Positions 1-8,975 of a stretch of DNA of 64,000 bases are shown here, piece by piece. Each line of letters starts with the position of its first letter. Within the stretch, counting starts at the first letter, position 1. The notes below the pieces were generated by a model. The model saw only the letters and a program-made list of their open reading frames with translations. It had not been told where the DNA came from and did no database searches. Origin of the DNA: Aliiglaciecola sp. M165 (GTDB lineage: Bacteria > Pseudomonadota > Gammaproteobacteria > Enterobacterales > Alteromonadaceae); contig NZ_VKKH01000006.1 of NCBI RefSeq assembly GCF_007197995.1, positions 434,001 to 498,000 on the forward strand, in the 5' to 3' direction. The position numbers were made by a program, and so were the translations under genes.

Positions 1-238
1 TGTTAAAATTGTTAACTCACTGTCTAATAGCCCTATTCGCAGGCAAGATACGCCAAAAGTTTTTGATATTACAACTGTCGTTTATACATCGTCACCATCA
101 TATATTATGGCCCACAGTGCATTATTTGAAGGTGATGTAACATCAATAGTCGTACCTAAAGTGAGAGCGGTTGATATCGATGATATTTATGATTTCAAGC
201 TTGCCGAAGCCATTTTGAAGGAAATGCAAAATGCTTAA
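1..238 (+). CDS. Acylneuraminate cytidylyltransferase (NeuA/PtmB-like), C-terminal fragment
   Basis: Only the last 78 codons or so are in the window; the reading frame starts at base 2 and stops at 236-238. The tail, with a VPKVRAVDID segment followed by DIYDFKLAEA, matches the C-terminus of CMP-sialic, CMP-pseudaminic and CMP-legionaminic acid synthetases. These enzymes activate a nonulosonic acid with CTP in the cytoplasm. The stop overlaps the next gene by 8 bases, so the two are translated as a coupled pair. With ptmA- and ptmE-like genes downstream, PtmB (CMP-legionaminate synthetase) is the likeliest identity. The sugar specificity cannot be read from this fragment. Confidence 0.8.
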   Translation, partial: VKIVNSLSNSPIRRQDTPKVFDITTVVYTSSPSYIMAHSALFEGDVTSIVVPKVRAVDIDDIYDFKLAEAILKEMQNA

Positions 239-989
239 AGGAAAAACCATTTTGGTGCTTGGGGCTGCCGGAAAAATCGGAAGTGAAGTAGTACGTGGAG
301 CTTTGAAAGAGGGTGCTTCAGTGGTTGCTGCTGACGTTAATCAACTAAAAATGAAAAGTGATTTTGAACTTGAATTGATTGCATCGGGGGGAAAGTTGAC
401 ATTAAAAACTATTGATGTTCTTTGTGAGAAATCTACTCATGCAATTTTTAACGGATCAATTCATTTTGATGGATTAGTGAATTGTACTTATCCACGAAAC
501 GCAGCTTATGGGGCTTCGTTTTTAGACGTAAAGCTAAGCGACTTTAACCAAAATTTAAAAATGCACCTAGGGTCGGCTTTCCTTATAATGCAGCAAGCTG
601 CAAGGTACTTTGAGTCAAGCAAAAAACCTATATCAATAATTAACTTCTCGTCAATCTATGGATTCATAGCTCCGCGATTCGAGCTTTATCGTGGAACTTC
701 CATGACAATGCCAGTTGAGTATGCCGCGATTAAATCCGCCATTGTACATCTTACTAAATACGTATCATCCTATGTCAAACACAGTGATTTTAGGGTCAAC
801 TGCGTCAGTCCTGGCGGAATAATTGAAGGTCAACCAGATTCATTTTTAGAAGCATATAAGAAGCAGGCTGCGAGTAAGGGAATGTTAGATAGAGAAGATG
901 TAGTGGGAAGCGTGCTTTTTCTTTTGTCGGATCACTCCCGATACGTGCGTGGGCAAAACATAGTTGTTGATGATGGCTTCAGTTTATAA
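231..989 (+). CDS. Short-chain dehydrogenase/reductase, PtmA-like (nonulosonate pathway)
   Basis: This is a 252-residue classical SDR. A glycine-rich NAD(P)-binding motif (GAAGKIG, residues 11-17) follows the first beta strand. The catalytic set is Ser140/Ser141 with Tyr164 and Lys168 in a YAAIK motif, and the C-terminus has the usual SPGGI and DDGFSL segments. ATG at 231 lies inside the end of the upstream cytidylyltransferase (8-base overlap) after a GGA ribosome site. SDRs of this length next to CMP-nonulosonate synthetases are called PtmA (flagellin modification protein A) in Campylobacter, where they belong to the legionaminic acid locus. The substrate is inferred from context only. Confidence 0.85.
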   Translation: MLKGKTILVLGAAGKIGSEVVRGALKEGASVVAADVNQLKMKSDFELELIASGGKLTLKTIDVLCEKSTHAIFNGSIHFDGLVNCTYPRNAAYGASFLDVKLSDFNQNLKMHLGSAFLIMQQAARYFESSKKPISIINFSSIYGFIAPRFELYRGTSMTMPVEYAAIKSAIVHLTKYVSSYVKHSDFRVNCVSPGGIIEGQPDSFLEAYKKQAASKGMLDREDVVGSVLFLLSDHSRYVRGQNIVVDDGFSL

Positions 990-1178
990 ATACGTTTATT
1001 TGAAGCGAAAATAATTGCATCAACAATAGAGAAATTGGGTTGAGCGAATGCTAAAAATTTTCTAGATCACACGCATGTAATATTGAATTTTTAGTAGATC
1101 ACTTCATTTTTAGAGTTTCTGTCCGATAAAGCGATATAGAACGAAACTATTATTTAAGGTCTGTTATCAGGTAAGGCT

Positions 1179-2225
1179 ATGAAAAACTGGTATGACACGT
1201 GCGTGAGTAAGACCGATACAATTCGGGATACACTCAATAGAATTAATCAATCGAGCTTAAAAATAGCGTTGGTGGTAACAGATAAAAACCAGCTTTTGGG
1301 AACTGTAACAGACGGTGATATAAGACGCGCAATGTTAAATAACGTCAGTATGGAAACACCAATAGCATCAATCATGAGTCGCCAACCCAAAGTTGCGAAG
1401 CGTTCGACAAGCAAACGTCAACTGATTGATTTGATGGAACGGTATATGCTCAACTCTGTCCCAATTGTTTCAGAAGATTACATTGTTGAAGATCTCGTAT
1501 CTTTCCATCATTTGGTAAAAAGGCCCACTCGTAAAAACGCTGTATTACTAATGGCTGGTGGATTTGGTACTCGTTTGAGTCCACTCACTAACAACTGTCC
1601 AAAGCCGCTGTTAAAAGTTGGAGAGAGTCCGTTGTTGGAAATAGCTGTTAAAAATTTTGCTGATGCCGGTTTTACTCAGTTTTATATATCTACACATTAC
1701 ATGCCTGAAAAAATACGGGACTACTTTGGTGATGGCAGAAAGTGGGGAGTCAACATTTCCTACGTACACGAAGAAGTTCCTTTAGGAACCGCTGGCGCAC
1801 TTGGTTTGTTACCTAAATCTTCGCTGGAAGATGATATAGTCATTATGAATGGGGATATACTAACAAATATTGATTTTGATAAATTGCTTGAATTTCATCA
1901 AGAAAACCAGGCTAAAGCGACCATGTGTGTGCGTGAATATCAGCAACAGATCCCTTATGGTGTAATAGAAACAGATGGATATAAAATTACTGGAATCAAA
2001 GAAAAACCAACATCACAACACTTTGTTAACGCAGGGATCTATGTTGTTTCTCCAGAGTTGCTAGAAATGGTATCAAAAGGGCAATACATTGATATGACGA
2101 CGCTTTTAGAACTTAGTATCAGTCGTGAAAACGACGTCGCTGTGTATCCAATTTTAGATTATTGGTTAGATATTGGAAGATTAGATGACTTTCAGAAGGC
2201 CCAGATTGATGTTCAAAACTTATAA
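1179..2225 (+). CDS. CBS-domain sugar-1-phosphate nucleotidyltransferase (PtmE-like)
   Basis: The 348-residue protein has two N-terminal CBS modules (about residues 1-115) followed by a nucleotidyltransferase domain. The signature of sugar-nucleotide pyrophosphorylases, LLMAGGFGTRL then CPKPLLKVG, begins near residue 123, and the acidic metal site (MNGDIL) follows. This CBS-plus-transferase layout is that of Campylobacter PtmE, which makes GDP-glucosamine as the first committed precursor of legionaminic acid. A 189-base gap separates it from the SDR, so it may have its own promoter, but I see no convincing -35/-10 pair. The nucleotide (GTP versus others) is inferred from the PtmE likeness. 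Confidence 0.85.
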   Translation: MKNWYDTCVSKTDTIRDTLNRINQSSLKIALVVTDKNQLLGTVTDGDIRRAMLNNVSMETPIASIMSRQPKVAKRSTSKRQLIDLMERYMLNSVPIVSEDYIVEDLVSFHHLVKRPTRKNAVLLMAGGFGTRLSPLTNNCPKPLLKVGESPLLEIAVKNFADAGFTQFYISTHYMPEKIRDYFGDGRKWGVNISYVHEEVPLGTAGALGLLPKSSLEDDIVIMNGDILTNIDFDKLLEFHQENQAKATMCVREYQQQIPYGVIETDGYKITGIKEKPTSQHFVNAGIYVVSPELLEMVSKGQYIDMTTLLELSISRENDVAVYPILDYWLDIGRLDDFQKAQIDVQNL

Positions 2226-2286
2226 GTCGTTTTTATTGAAGTGTAATAAGTTTGAACAATTGAAATCGACGCAGTAGGTACTTCCG

Positions 2287-3252
2287 GTGAAACAAATACT
2301 ATTGATAGGCGCAGGTCAAATAGGGAGCCGTCATTTACAAGCATTAGCATTATCTCGACATCGATACAAGATTACCGTTGTTGACCCATCCCTTGCTTCT
2401 TTGAACACCGCTCGATCTCGTTTAGAAGAAATACCAAATCACATCGTCACTGTATCTTTCAGCCAAAAAATGCCCGTTAACGGTTTATTTCATTTAACTA
2501 TAATTGCAACAAATGCGAATCAAAGATTTGGTGTTTACAAGCAGCTTCAAGAATCAAATGAGTTACTTGCAGTAATATTCGAGAAAGTCATTTTTCAATC
2601 TTTAGAACACATTGATGAAGTAGAAACACTGCTTGCCACCCACAAAACAAAAGCCTGGGTGAATTGTGCCAGACGATCTAACGCACAATATCAGCATATT
2701 AGGCGTTTAATAAAAGGCCATTCTCCCGTTACTATGAGTGTAAGTGGTAATTTATTTGGCTTAGCTTGCAATGGAATACATTTTTTGGATTTGTTTGCTT
2801 TTTTGATTGGAGAACACGAACTGGATGGATTAAGTCAATCGTTTGACCTCGAATATGTTAAAACAAAACGTCAAGACTGCTATGAAGTCTTTGGCGAAAT
2901 GGAAGCCAATATTGGCGAAAATAAGCTCAATATTTATTGCTCCAACAAGCAGGAAGCCCAAAGTGTTAGATTGAATATTCAAACTAAAAATAAAAGATTT
3001 GTGATAGACGAAGTCAATCAAAAAATGGAGCAGTTTGAAAACAATCAAAATTTTGGGCTGCCAGCTGAATTCAAATTGCAACCGCAAAGCAAGATGACTC
3101 ATACTATTGCATACCAAATTTTTACGTTAGGTACTTGCAGTTTGCCAACGTACGCTGAGTCAGCGAAGCTTCATCGACATTATATTAGAGCGTTTACTGA
3201 CTACTTTGAAACTGTGAGCCCTGGGAAGTTTACTTTATGTCCAATCTCTTAA
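2287..3252 (+). CDS. Gfo/Idh/MocA-family oxidoreductase
   Basis: This 321-residue protein begins with a Rossmann motif, LIGAGQIGSRH (GxGxxG), typical of Gfo/Idh/MocA NAD(P)-dependent sugar dehydrogenases. The start is GTG at 2287. The family EKP motif is altered: the segment reads FEKVIF, so Lys is kept but Pro is lost. The C-terminal half is more divergent than in its neighbour at 3266. It sits in the nonulosonate island, 61 bases after the nucleotidyltransferase and 13 bases before a second family member, so the two are probably co-transcribed. Substrate unknown; modification of a flagellar or surface sugar is inferred from context. Confidence 0.75.
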   Translation: MKQILLIGAGQIGSRHLQALALSRHRYKITVVDPSLASLNTARSRLEEIPNHIVTVSFSQKMPVNGLFHLTIIATNANQRFGVYKQLQESNELLAVIFEKVIFQSLEHIDEVETLLATHKTKAWVNCARRSNAQYQHIRRLIKGHSPVTMSVSGNLFGLACNGIHFLDLFAFLIGEHELDGLSQSFDLEYVKTKRQDCYEVFGEMEANIGENKLNIYCSNKQEAQSVRLNIQTKNKRFVIDEVNQKMEQFENNQNFGLPAEFKLQPQSKMTHTIAYQIFTLGTCSLPTYAESAKLHRHYIRAFTDYFETVSPGKFTLCPIS

Positions 3253-3265
3253 TGCGAGAGTTCCT

Positions 3266-4222
3266 ATGATTTGGATCATTGGTGCAGGGCCAATGGGTAT
3301 GGAGTATGCCAAAGTAATACAGGCTCTCGATAGAGACTTTATTTGTATTACTAGAAGCCAATATTCTGCAAACGTTTTTGGGTCAAAATATCCGCAAAAG
3401 GTGGTTTCCGGAGGGTTAGCAAAATTTTTGGCTTCAAATCCCTCTCTTCCAAATCATGCAATTGTTGCTTCAGGTATGGAATGTCTATGTGATTTAACAC
3501 TTAATCTAATCGATGCAGGTGTGAAGTCAATTCTTGTCGAAAAACCTGGTGGAATGAACATCCAAGATATTAAGTCACTGGAAGCTGCATCCGAAGAAGC
3601 AAATTGTGAATTGTATGTTGCATACAATCGGCGTTTTTATGCTTCTGTTATTGCGGCGGAGTCAATGATTGAAAATGATGGTCGAGTCAGTTCCCTTAAT
3701 TACGAAATTACAGAGTGGGGACATGTAGTAAAAGACTTGAAACAATCGCCAAAGATAAAGTCAAAGTGTTTTATCGGCAATACAAGTCATGTTGTTGATT
3801 TAGCGTTCCATTTAGGGGGGCGTCCTACACAGATTAGCAGTTTCGTCAAAGACAAAACGGATTGGCACGAATCTGGCGCTAGCTTTGCGGGCGCCGGAGT
3901 AACGGAAAAAAGAGCACTTTTCGCATATTATGGAAATTGGAATGCACCTGGTAGGTGGAGCCTTGAGGTATTAACCAATCAGTGCCGGTATATATTCAGA
4001 CCAATGGAAAAATTGCAAATTCAAACGTTGGGCTCTATCAAAATAGAAAGTGTCAACATTGATTACAAACTAGACGAACTCTATAAACCAGGTCTTTACA
4101 AGCAAACTGAGTCTTTTTTGCGTGGAATTACTAAAAAGTTATGCCGGATTTCGGATCATTCTCTTAATATGAATCTTTATTATCAAATGGCCAATTACGA
4201 ACTAGAACAAGGGGGTGTTTAG
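3266..4222 (+). CDS. Gfo/Idh/MocA-family oxidoreductase (PtmF-like)
   Basis: The 318-residue protein has an N-terminal Rossmann fold (IIGAGPMG) and an intact EKP motif (LVEKPGG, near residue 93) with the downstream YNRRF segment usual for this family. It follows another Gfo/Idh protein by 13 bases and is followed by a sulfotransferase 2 bases after its stop, so translation is likely coupled. Campylobacter ptm loci carry an oxidoreductase, PtmF, beside ptmE, and this gene is the best counterpart. It probably oxidises or reduces a ring carbon of a nucleotide sugar; the exact step is not shown by the sequence. Confidence 0.8.
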   Translation: MIWIIGAGPMGMEYAKVIQALDRDFICITRSQYSANVFGSKYPQKVVSGGLAKFLASNPSLPNHAIVASGMECLCDLTLNLIDAGVKSILVEKPGGMNIQDIKSLEAASEEANCELYVAYNRRFYASVIAAESMIENDGRVSSLNYEITEWGHVVKDLKQSPKIKSKCFIGNTSHVVDLAFHLGGRPTQISSFVKDKTDWHESGASFAGAGVTEKRALFAYYGNWNAPGRWSLEVLTNQCRYIFRPMEKLQIQTLGSIKIESVNIDYKLDELYKPGLYKQTESFLRGITKKLCRISDHSLNMNLYYQMANYELEQGGV

Positions 4223-4224
4223 CG

Positions 4225-5082
4225 ATGCACTCTTTCAAGCCCTTGCTAATAAGTGGTCAGATGCGCTCAGGTACATCACTCCTTGCGAACTTTCTTGATG
4301 CACAAACCGAGATTACAGTGCATCGTGACAGGGCAACAGTTTTATTTAGAAATCAACATGGTGTCGAACATCCTCTTGATTTTCTCGTTGAACTATCTTT
4401 GACCGACAAGCAAGCTATTCGTCAATCAATTAGTAAAAACTTGGACACAATTTTCGCGGCTAAAGAAAGAGACGTAGGGCGGTTATTGGCTGAAATCAAA
4501 GAGAATTACAGGCTAGATTTTAATGTCAGAGAAACTAAAAATTATAGAGATATCATTTTCGACAGTTTTGCGGCAATGGCAAATAAAAAGGATCGATATG
4601 TCGGCACTAAAGTCACGTTGTGTGAGCATAATATTAATGCTTTCATAGACCAAGTAGATGGAAAAGTGATAAATATTGTACGGAATCCTATGAGCGTTAT
4701 TCAATCGTTAATATGCCGGGGATTCATGGAAGGTAAGTTAGCATCTTCCGCTAGTAAATACATTCATTCATGGAAGCGAGGCGCGAATCGACTGCTTGAA
4801 TGCAACAAAGATAATTTGTTTATTGTTCGGTTTGAGGATTTTATCTCTGACAAATCTGCTGTCAGTAAAGCGTTGGCTCAATTTTTAGAAGTCAACATTA
4901 ATCCGAATATTAACACTTTAAAAGACTATTCATTACCGTGGTTTGGTAACTCAAGTTTCGACAAAAATCTCATTGCAGTAGATAACTCTGTGGAATCAAG
5001 AAAAATTGAGCTGCCTGACGATCTGCGACATGAGATAAAAATTAACTGTCATGATGAAATGGCTAAGCTAGGCTACCTGTAG
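4225..5082 (+). CDS. Sulfotransferase-family protein
   Basis: The 285-residue protein starts with a P-loop-like 5'-phosphosulfate binding motif (SGQMRSGTSLLANFL, residues 10-24). It carries a second PAPS-contact motif of the 3'-phosphate type (IVRNPMSVIQS, near residue 153). Both are hallmarks of PAPS-dependent sulfotransferases, which transfer a sulfuryl group to a sugar or protein hydroxyl. No signal peptide or membrane anchor is visible, so it should act in the cytoplasm. It is the last plus-strand gene of the glycan island, 2 bases after the preceding oxidoreductase, and converges on the Maf gene with 13 bases between stops. A role in sulfating the glycan is inferred from position. Confidence 0.8.
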   Translation: MHSFKPLLISGQMRSGTSLLANFLDAQTEITVHRDRATVLFRNQHGVEHPLDFLVELSLTDKQAIRQSISKNLDTIFAAKERDVGRLLAEIKENYRLDFNVRETKNYRDIIFDSFAAMANKKDRYVGTKVTLCEHNINAFIDQVDGKVINIVRNPMSVIQSLICRGFMEGKLASSASKYIHSWKRGANRLLECNKDNLFIVRFEDFISDKSAVSKALAQFLEVNINPNINTLKDYSLPWFGNSSFDKNLIAVDNSVESRKIELPDDLRHEIKINCHDEMAKLGYL

Positions 5083-5095
5083 ACAAATGTTTTAA

Positions 5096-8000
5096 TCAAT
5101 TACAAACTATATTTCTCACTTTATGTTGATATGTTTCTAATTCATCTTCATTCATAAACTTGTACAACAAGTGCTTACACTGTAATTTTCCAATAATTAT
5201 TTTTGTTCTGCTTTCGTTATTGTGTAGGTTCAATGGTTGACTCGCAACTGGCCGAGCATGAACGCCTACATATAGTAAATTATCATAAGCTTGGTAGTTC
5301 TCAAGTGGTATGTCGACATCGCAATTACTCAGCTTAGTGCCTTCAAGTGCAATATGTTTGGGAACAATAAGATCATAATTTTGCTCACTTAGACATGCGA
5401 AAGTTGCTGCTTGGGCAAGCAATACAGGACCTAAATAAGTGGATGCATTTTCTATCTCCGTTACTAACATGTAACAAATATCATGGTATGAAGCCGATAC
5501 TTCTGCGGAATGAGAGAGAATTGCAATTGTATATTTATTACCTTTTTTTACTATTTCTGACGGGGAGATATGATCGTAAATTATGTAATCTGGCTCTCGC
5601 TTGAGTTCCAAAGCATCATTAAAGCTTAAAATGTCTACTTGCTCGATCCATGGTAATTGTTTTTCAATAATAAATTCAATACATGCTCGAAAACTAGGAG
5701 AGTTTGACACAAAGAGAATACTGCTTTGTCGGTAATTGTGTTTTAAGCTTTTTAGCTCCCTGAGCATTGGTTGAAATGATGAGCTATCGAAATCATCTTG
5801 CCTTCTCAGCGATAACAAGCATGAAATTTCCTCGAAGGCTTTCAACCAGGCATCTTTTGCGTCATTGAATGAACAGGAAAGGGATTGTTCTTCACTTCCG
5901 TTGTTTACCAACTTGGTTAACACAGCGTTTGCGTAATTGATCGTTCCATACAAATAGTAGAAAAGTAATGAGTTTCCTTTTTTATAGGAAGAAAATAACA
6001 ACTCTTTTTGATAATTAATAAGGTGATTGGCCTGCTTTATAGAGTCTACCTTCTGATTGAGTCTATCAATAAGTTTATCTAACTCTTTCTCCATTATTTG
6101 GTTAGAGTATTTAGCTTCAAAACGCCCGATAAAATTCTTATTAAATTCAGTGGTAAACACCGACAATTTGAGCCTTTTTAATGAGTCTTGTTTCTGTTTA
6201 GTACTTGATATTACTATCAAATTGTCTAAAGAAAGAGGCGTAGCGCCAATAATTTTTGCCCCGTCGCTGCAGTTAAAAAACTCTTGCCGTTTGCTACTTC
6301 GGTGGATGACTTGTTCAATGATTTGTTTAGATAGTTTAAATTCGTGTTTTGTATTTACTGTCGGCCGGAAGTTTCCAGGAACGATCAATGAAGTATTGTT
6401 CTTTTTAGCATAATCATATGTTTCATTTCCGTCTTCTTGATAATATCCAGAGGACTTCGAATGATGATGTTTAATGTCAAAAAAACCTAAGTCAACTCCC
6501 ATAAAGTAGATGTTGTTGAAGCCGAGTACAGTTACTAAGTTAGTGGCAAAGTTGCTGACGGTTGGAAAAGCATGTTGAAGTACTTCAAAATTCTCTGTGC
6601 CAAGAATGTTTAGAGCGGAGACGGTTGAAGATTCTCCTTCTTTAAATGCAATCATGACGTCTTTGTACAATTCACATGTATCTGGGTGAATACCGTTGCA
6701 AGAAATTAATGTAATATTCTTAAGGTATTGGCGATCTTCAATCAAAACCGCCCAATCGAATGTCGTGCGGTTTTGTTCTATTTCTGCATGAAAGTCAGGG
6801 GTTATCCCATGACGGCGAAGCGCTTGCAAAGCAGTGCCGCAACTAACGACTATGACTTGTTCTTTAAACGTTTTGATTGTGTCGATGGACATGTCTAAAG
6901 ATGGTCCATTTCCGACGATAAAAACAGGTACTTCCTTGTCTTCATAAGTTAATTTACTACTCGGGGAATTTCCCAAAATTGGCAAATCTCTATTGAACCC
7001 TGCCTTAGTATGAGCAATGCCATAATATGCGTGATCAAAGTATTCACCCATCGAAATCACGATTTGTAATTGTTCTCTCAATTGCGCTATTGAAGAGTTT
7101 AGAGACGCATTGTAGTAACTTTGGTAGAAATATGTATTGTTGAGAATATAAGGGCCGATAGAATGGAATTGATTGAGCAATTCCTTAAATAAGTGGGAGC
7201 CTTCATCTCCCACGTTGATATAAAGCCTAGCATTAGTTGCGTCAATTTTTTCTAAAATAGCTCTCCAGTCAATCGCAAACAAAGAGGAATAGAAAAAATC
7301 TCTATTCGGTTCGCATACAAATAACTTTTCAACTGAATGCTGATTCACTAATGTCTCTAGCTGATACCCCACACCAATGCCGAAAACAATTATTGATGCT
7401 ATGTTCTCAGGGAGTATGCCAGCTTCATTCTGTGCTTCTTTTAAAAGTTCTTCAGTCTCTTTAACAAACTTGTAATGTAAATAGTGCGCAAGCTTAGTTC
7501 CCCTGTAACCTAGAATCAAACCATCTTTATGTGGCTGTTGACTGTAGTTTTCGAAATTAATAGCGCAATCTTCTCTAGAGTTATCTGAGTACCAAGGTGT
7601 CATCGAATCAGATTGAACAACATTCACATCGCCTCTATCGTTTTGAATTGGCAACCAAATTTCAGGTTTATAGTCTTTGAATTCGCGATAAATGTCTGGA
7701 AAAAACTTTTTGAAAGCTAGGAGGTTATTAGTAAATATAGATGCTTTGGAATTACAGTCAGTGTAGTTCGCAATGTTGATGTTTGGTGTCCAGGGTGGAA
7801 CGTAGTTTTTGTAATTATCAGAGAGCTCATACGTGACTCCGCGTTCTTTAATAGTAGACCATTGTTTCTGGGTTAAATTTTTAAACACGTTATTGAATAC
7901 GGGGTGGTTATAATGTTTGTACAAATAAAAATGATGTATATCATCATATTGGGTTAATTCATCAATGTCTGCGACTAGACTCCTGCTATCTTTTTCGATC

Positions 8001-8605
8001 TGCAAAAACAACTGCGTTTTGTTTCGTTTTGCAATGTCAAAAATTTCGTGCCACTTGGTAATAAGAATTGAGCATTGAAAGTATTGTATTTCAGGTTCAT
8101 AAACGATTAGATATTTAATTTTTCTAGCTTTAATCAATTCAACTAAATGTATTCCAAGACCACATCCTAAAACTACCAAACAATCAATAGATTCTGGCAA
8201 AGAGGAGTAGCTCATTCGGCTAAGGTACCCCTTACTGTGAGTTAAGCTTTTATTAGCTTCAACATGGAATGAAGTTAAGCTTTTATTGTCTTCAAGCAAG
8301 GATATTTTGGGAGCGTGCGTTAAGAACTCTTCTACCTGCTCTTTGACCTCTTGTCGTGGATGAAAACCATATAAGGTACGTCCAATACCATAATCAACGA
8401 TATTTACTTCTCCAAAAACGTTGTAAAATAGAGAATGGTTTTGCAATTTTGGAGATTTGACTTGTTTCAGCAAAGACGGAATATTTCTTTCAAAACTATT
8501 AATATTTTTGCCATGGGTTTCTAGGATTATGCGGGCTAAAGATTCATCTAGATTCTTTTGTTTTTCTTCATCACTATCAATGTGCAGGCGTATGTTTTTT
8601 AACAT
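5096..8605 (-). CDS. Very large Maf-type (DUF115) motility accessory / flagellin glycosyltransferase
   Basis: This 1169-residue protein carries the DUF115/Maf core (about residues 540-800), opening with VPVFIVGNGPSLD and followed by GITPDFHAEIE. Maf proteins transfer CMP-activated nonulosonic acids to flagellin before export; Campylobacter, Aeromonas and Shewanella examples are usually shorter. The N-terminal half holds two copies of a Rossmann-like unit, at about residues 141-205 and 402-470. Each has a glycine loop (LGCGLGIHL; FGIGVGYQL), then an EP motif (VYEPE; VCEPN) and a Trp-containing helix. A further domain follows the core to the C-terminus. The gene sits between the sugar-synthesis genes and a flagellin, which fits a flagellin glycosyltransferase. 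Confidence 0.85.
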   Translation of the reverse strand: MLKNIRLHIDSDEEKQKNLDESLARIILETHGKNINSFERNIPSLLKQVKSPKLQNHSLFYNVFGEVNIVDYGIGRTLYGFHPRQEVKEQVEEFLTHAPKISLLEDNKSLTSFHVEANKSLTHSKGYLSRMSYSSLPESIDCLVVLGCGLGIHLVELIKARKIKYLIVYEPEIQYFQCSILITKWHEIFDIAKRNKTQLFLQIEKDSRSLVADIDELTQYDDIHHFYLYKHYNHPVFNNVFKNLTQKQWSTIKERGVTYELSDNYKNYVPPWTPNINIANYTDCNSKASIFTNNLLAFKKFFPDIYREFKDYKPEIWLPIQNDRGDVNVVQSDSMTPWYSDNSREDCAINFENYSQQPHKDGLILGYRGTKLAHYLHYKFVKETEELLKEAQNEAGILPENIASIIVFGIGVGYQLETLVNQHSVEKLFVCEPNRDFFYSSLFAIDWRAILEKIDATNARLYINVGDEGSHLFKELLNQFHSIGPYILNNTYFYQSYYNASLNSSIAQLREQLQIVISMGEYFDHAYYGIAHTKAGFNRDLPILGNSPSSKLTYEDKEVPVFIVGNGPSLDMSIDTIKTFKEQVIVVSCGTALQALRRHGITPDFHAEIEQNRTTFDWAVLIEDRQYLKNITLISCNGIHPDTCELYKDVMIAFKEGESSTVSALNILGTENFEVLQHAFPTVSNFATNLVTVLGFNNIYFMGVDLGFFDIKHHHSKSSGYYQEDGNETYDYAKKNNTSLIVPGNFRPTVNTKHEFKLSKQIIEQVIHRSSKRQEFFNCSDGAKIIGATPLSLDNLIVISSTKQKQDSLKRLKLSVFTTEFNKNFIGRFEAKYSNQIMEKELDKLIDRLNQKVDSIKQANHLINYQKELLFSSYKKGNSLLFYYLYGTINYANAVLTKLVNNGSEEQSLSCSFNDAKDAWLKAFEEISCLLSLRRQDDFDSSSFQPMLRELKSLKHNYRQSSILFVSNSPSFRACIEFIIEKQLPWIEQVDILSFNDALELKREPDYIIYDHISPSEIVKKGNKYTIAILSHSAEVSASYHDICYMLVTEIENASTYLGPVLLAQAATFACLSEQNYDLIVPKHIALEGTKLSNCDVDIPLENYQAYDNLLYVGVHARPVASQPLNLHNNESRTKIIIGKLQCKHLLYKFMNEDELETYQHKVRNIVCN

Positions 8606-8975
8606 AAATTTGGTTACGTCTTGTTGTTCACTATTAAAAGAAGTCAGAGTCAGTCTACAGAAAGCAATTTTTAGGCCTGTTTAAGTGACAGAAATTTGAC
8701 CTAAACAATGCCACACAATAGCTGTGCATTAATTTTAAAGCAAATAGCAGCTCTTTGTCGCAAACTAGAGAAGCTCCTTCTTATGGCTATGAAGATTATT
8801 GTTATTAAGTTTAATACTTGAAATCTAAATCATTGATTGCTCAAAGACCCACCGTTAGTTGATTTCTTTGGGCAAAGCGTACTTTCGTTGTAGCAAAGTT
8901 AAGGTATATTCCTACATGCTTACTTTATAACCAACCGTTTGCTATAATCACAAGAGGTATGTGAGAGGTTAAGTT
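8606..8975. other. Divergent intergenic region between maf-like gene and flagellin
   Basis: This 370-base AT-rich stretch separates two divergent genes. I find no open frame of note. Toward the flagellin there is a TATAAT at 8943-8948 and a GAGAGG ribosome site at about 8962-8967. A search by eye for a sigma-54 pattern (GG, ten bases, GC) or a sigma-28 pattern near the flagellin was negative. The promoter class therefore remains open. Confidence 0.5.
8943..8948 (+). promoter_or_regulatory. Possible -10 box for flagellin gene
   Basis: TATAAT is a perfect sigma-70 -10 hexamer 27 bases before the flagellin ATG, but no good -35 lies 16-18 bases upstream. It could instead be chance in AT-rich sequence, or part of a sigma-28 promoter that I cannot align. 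Confidence 0.3.

Noticed and set aside
8850-8975. Sigma-54 or sigma-28 promoter for the flagellin
   Set aside because: No GG and GC ten bases apart, and no TAAAG with GCCGATAA at proper spacing, could be found by eye.
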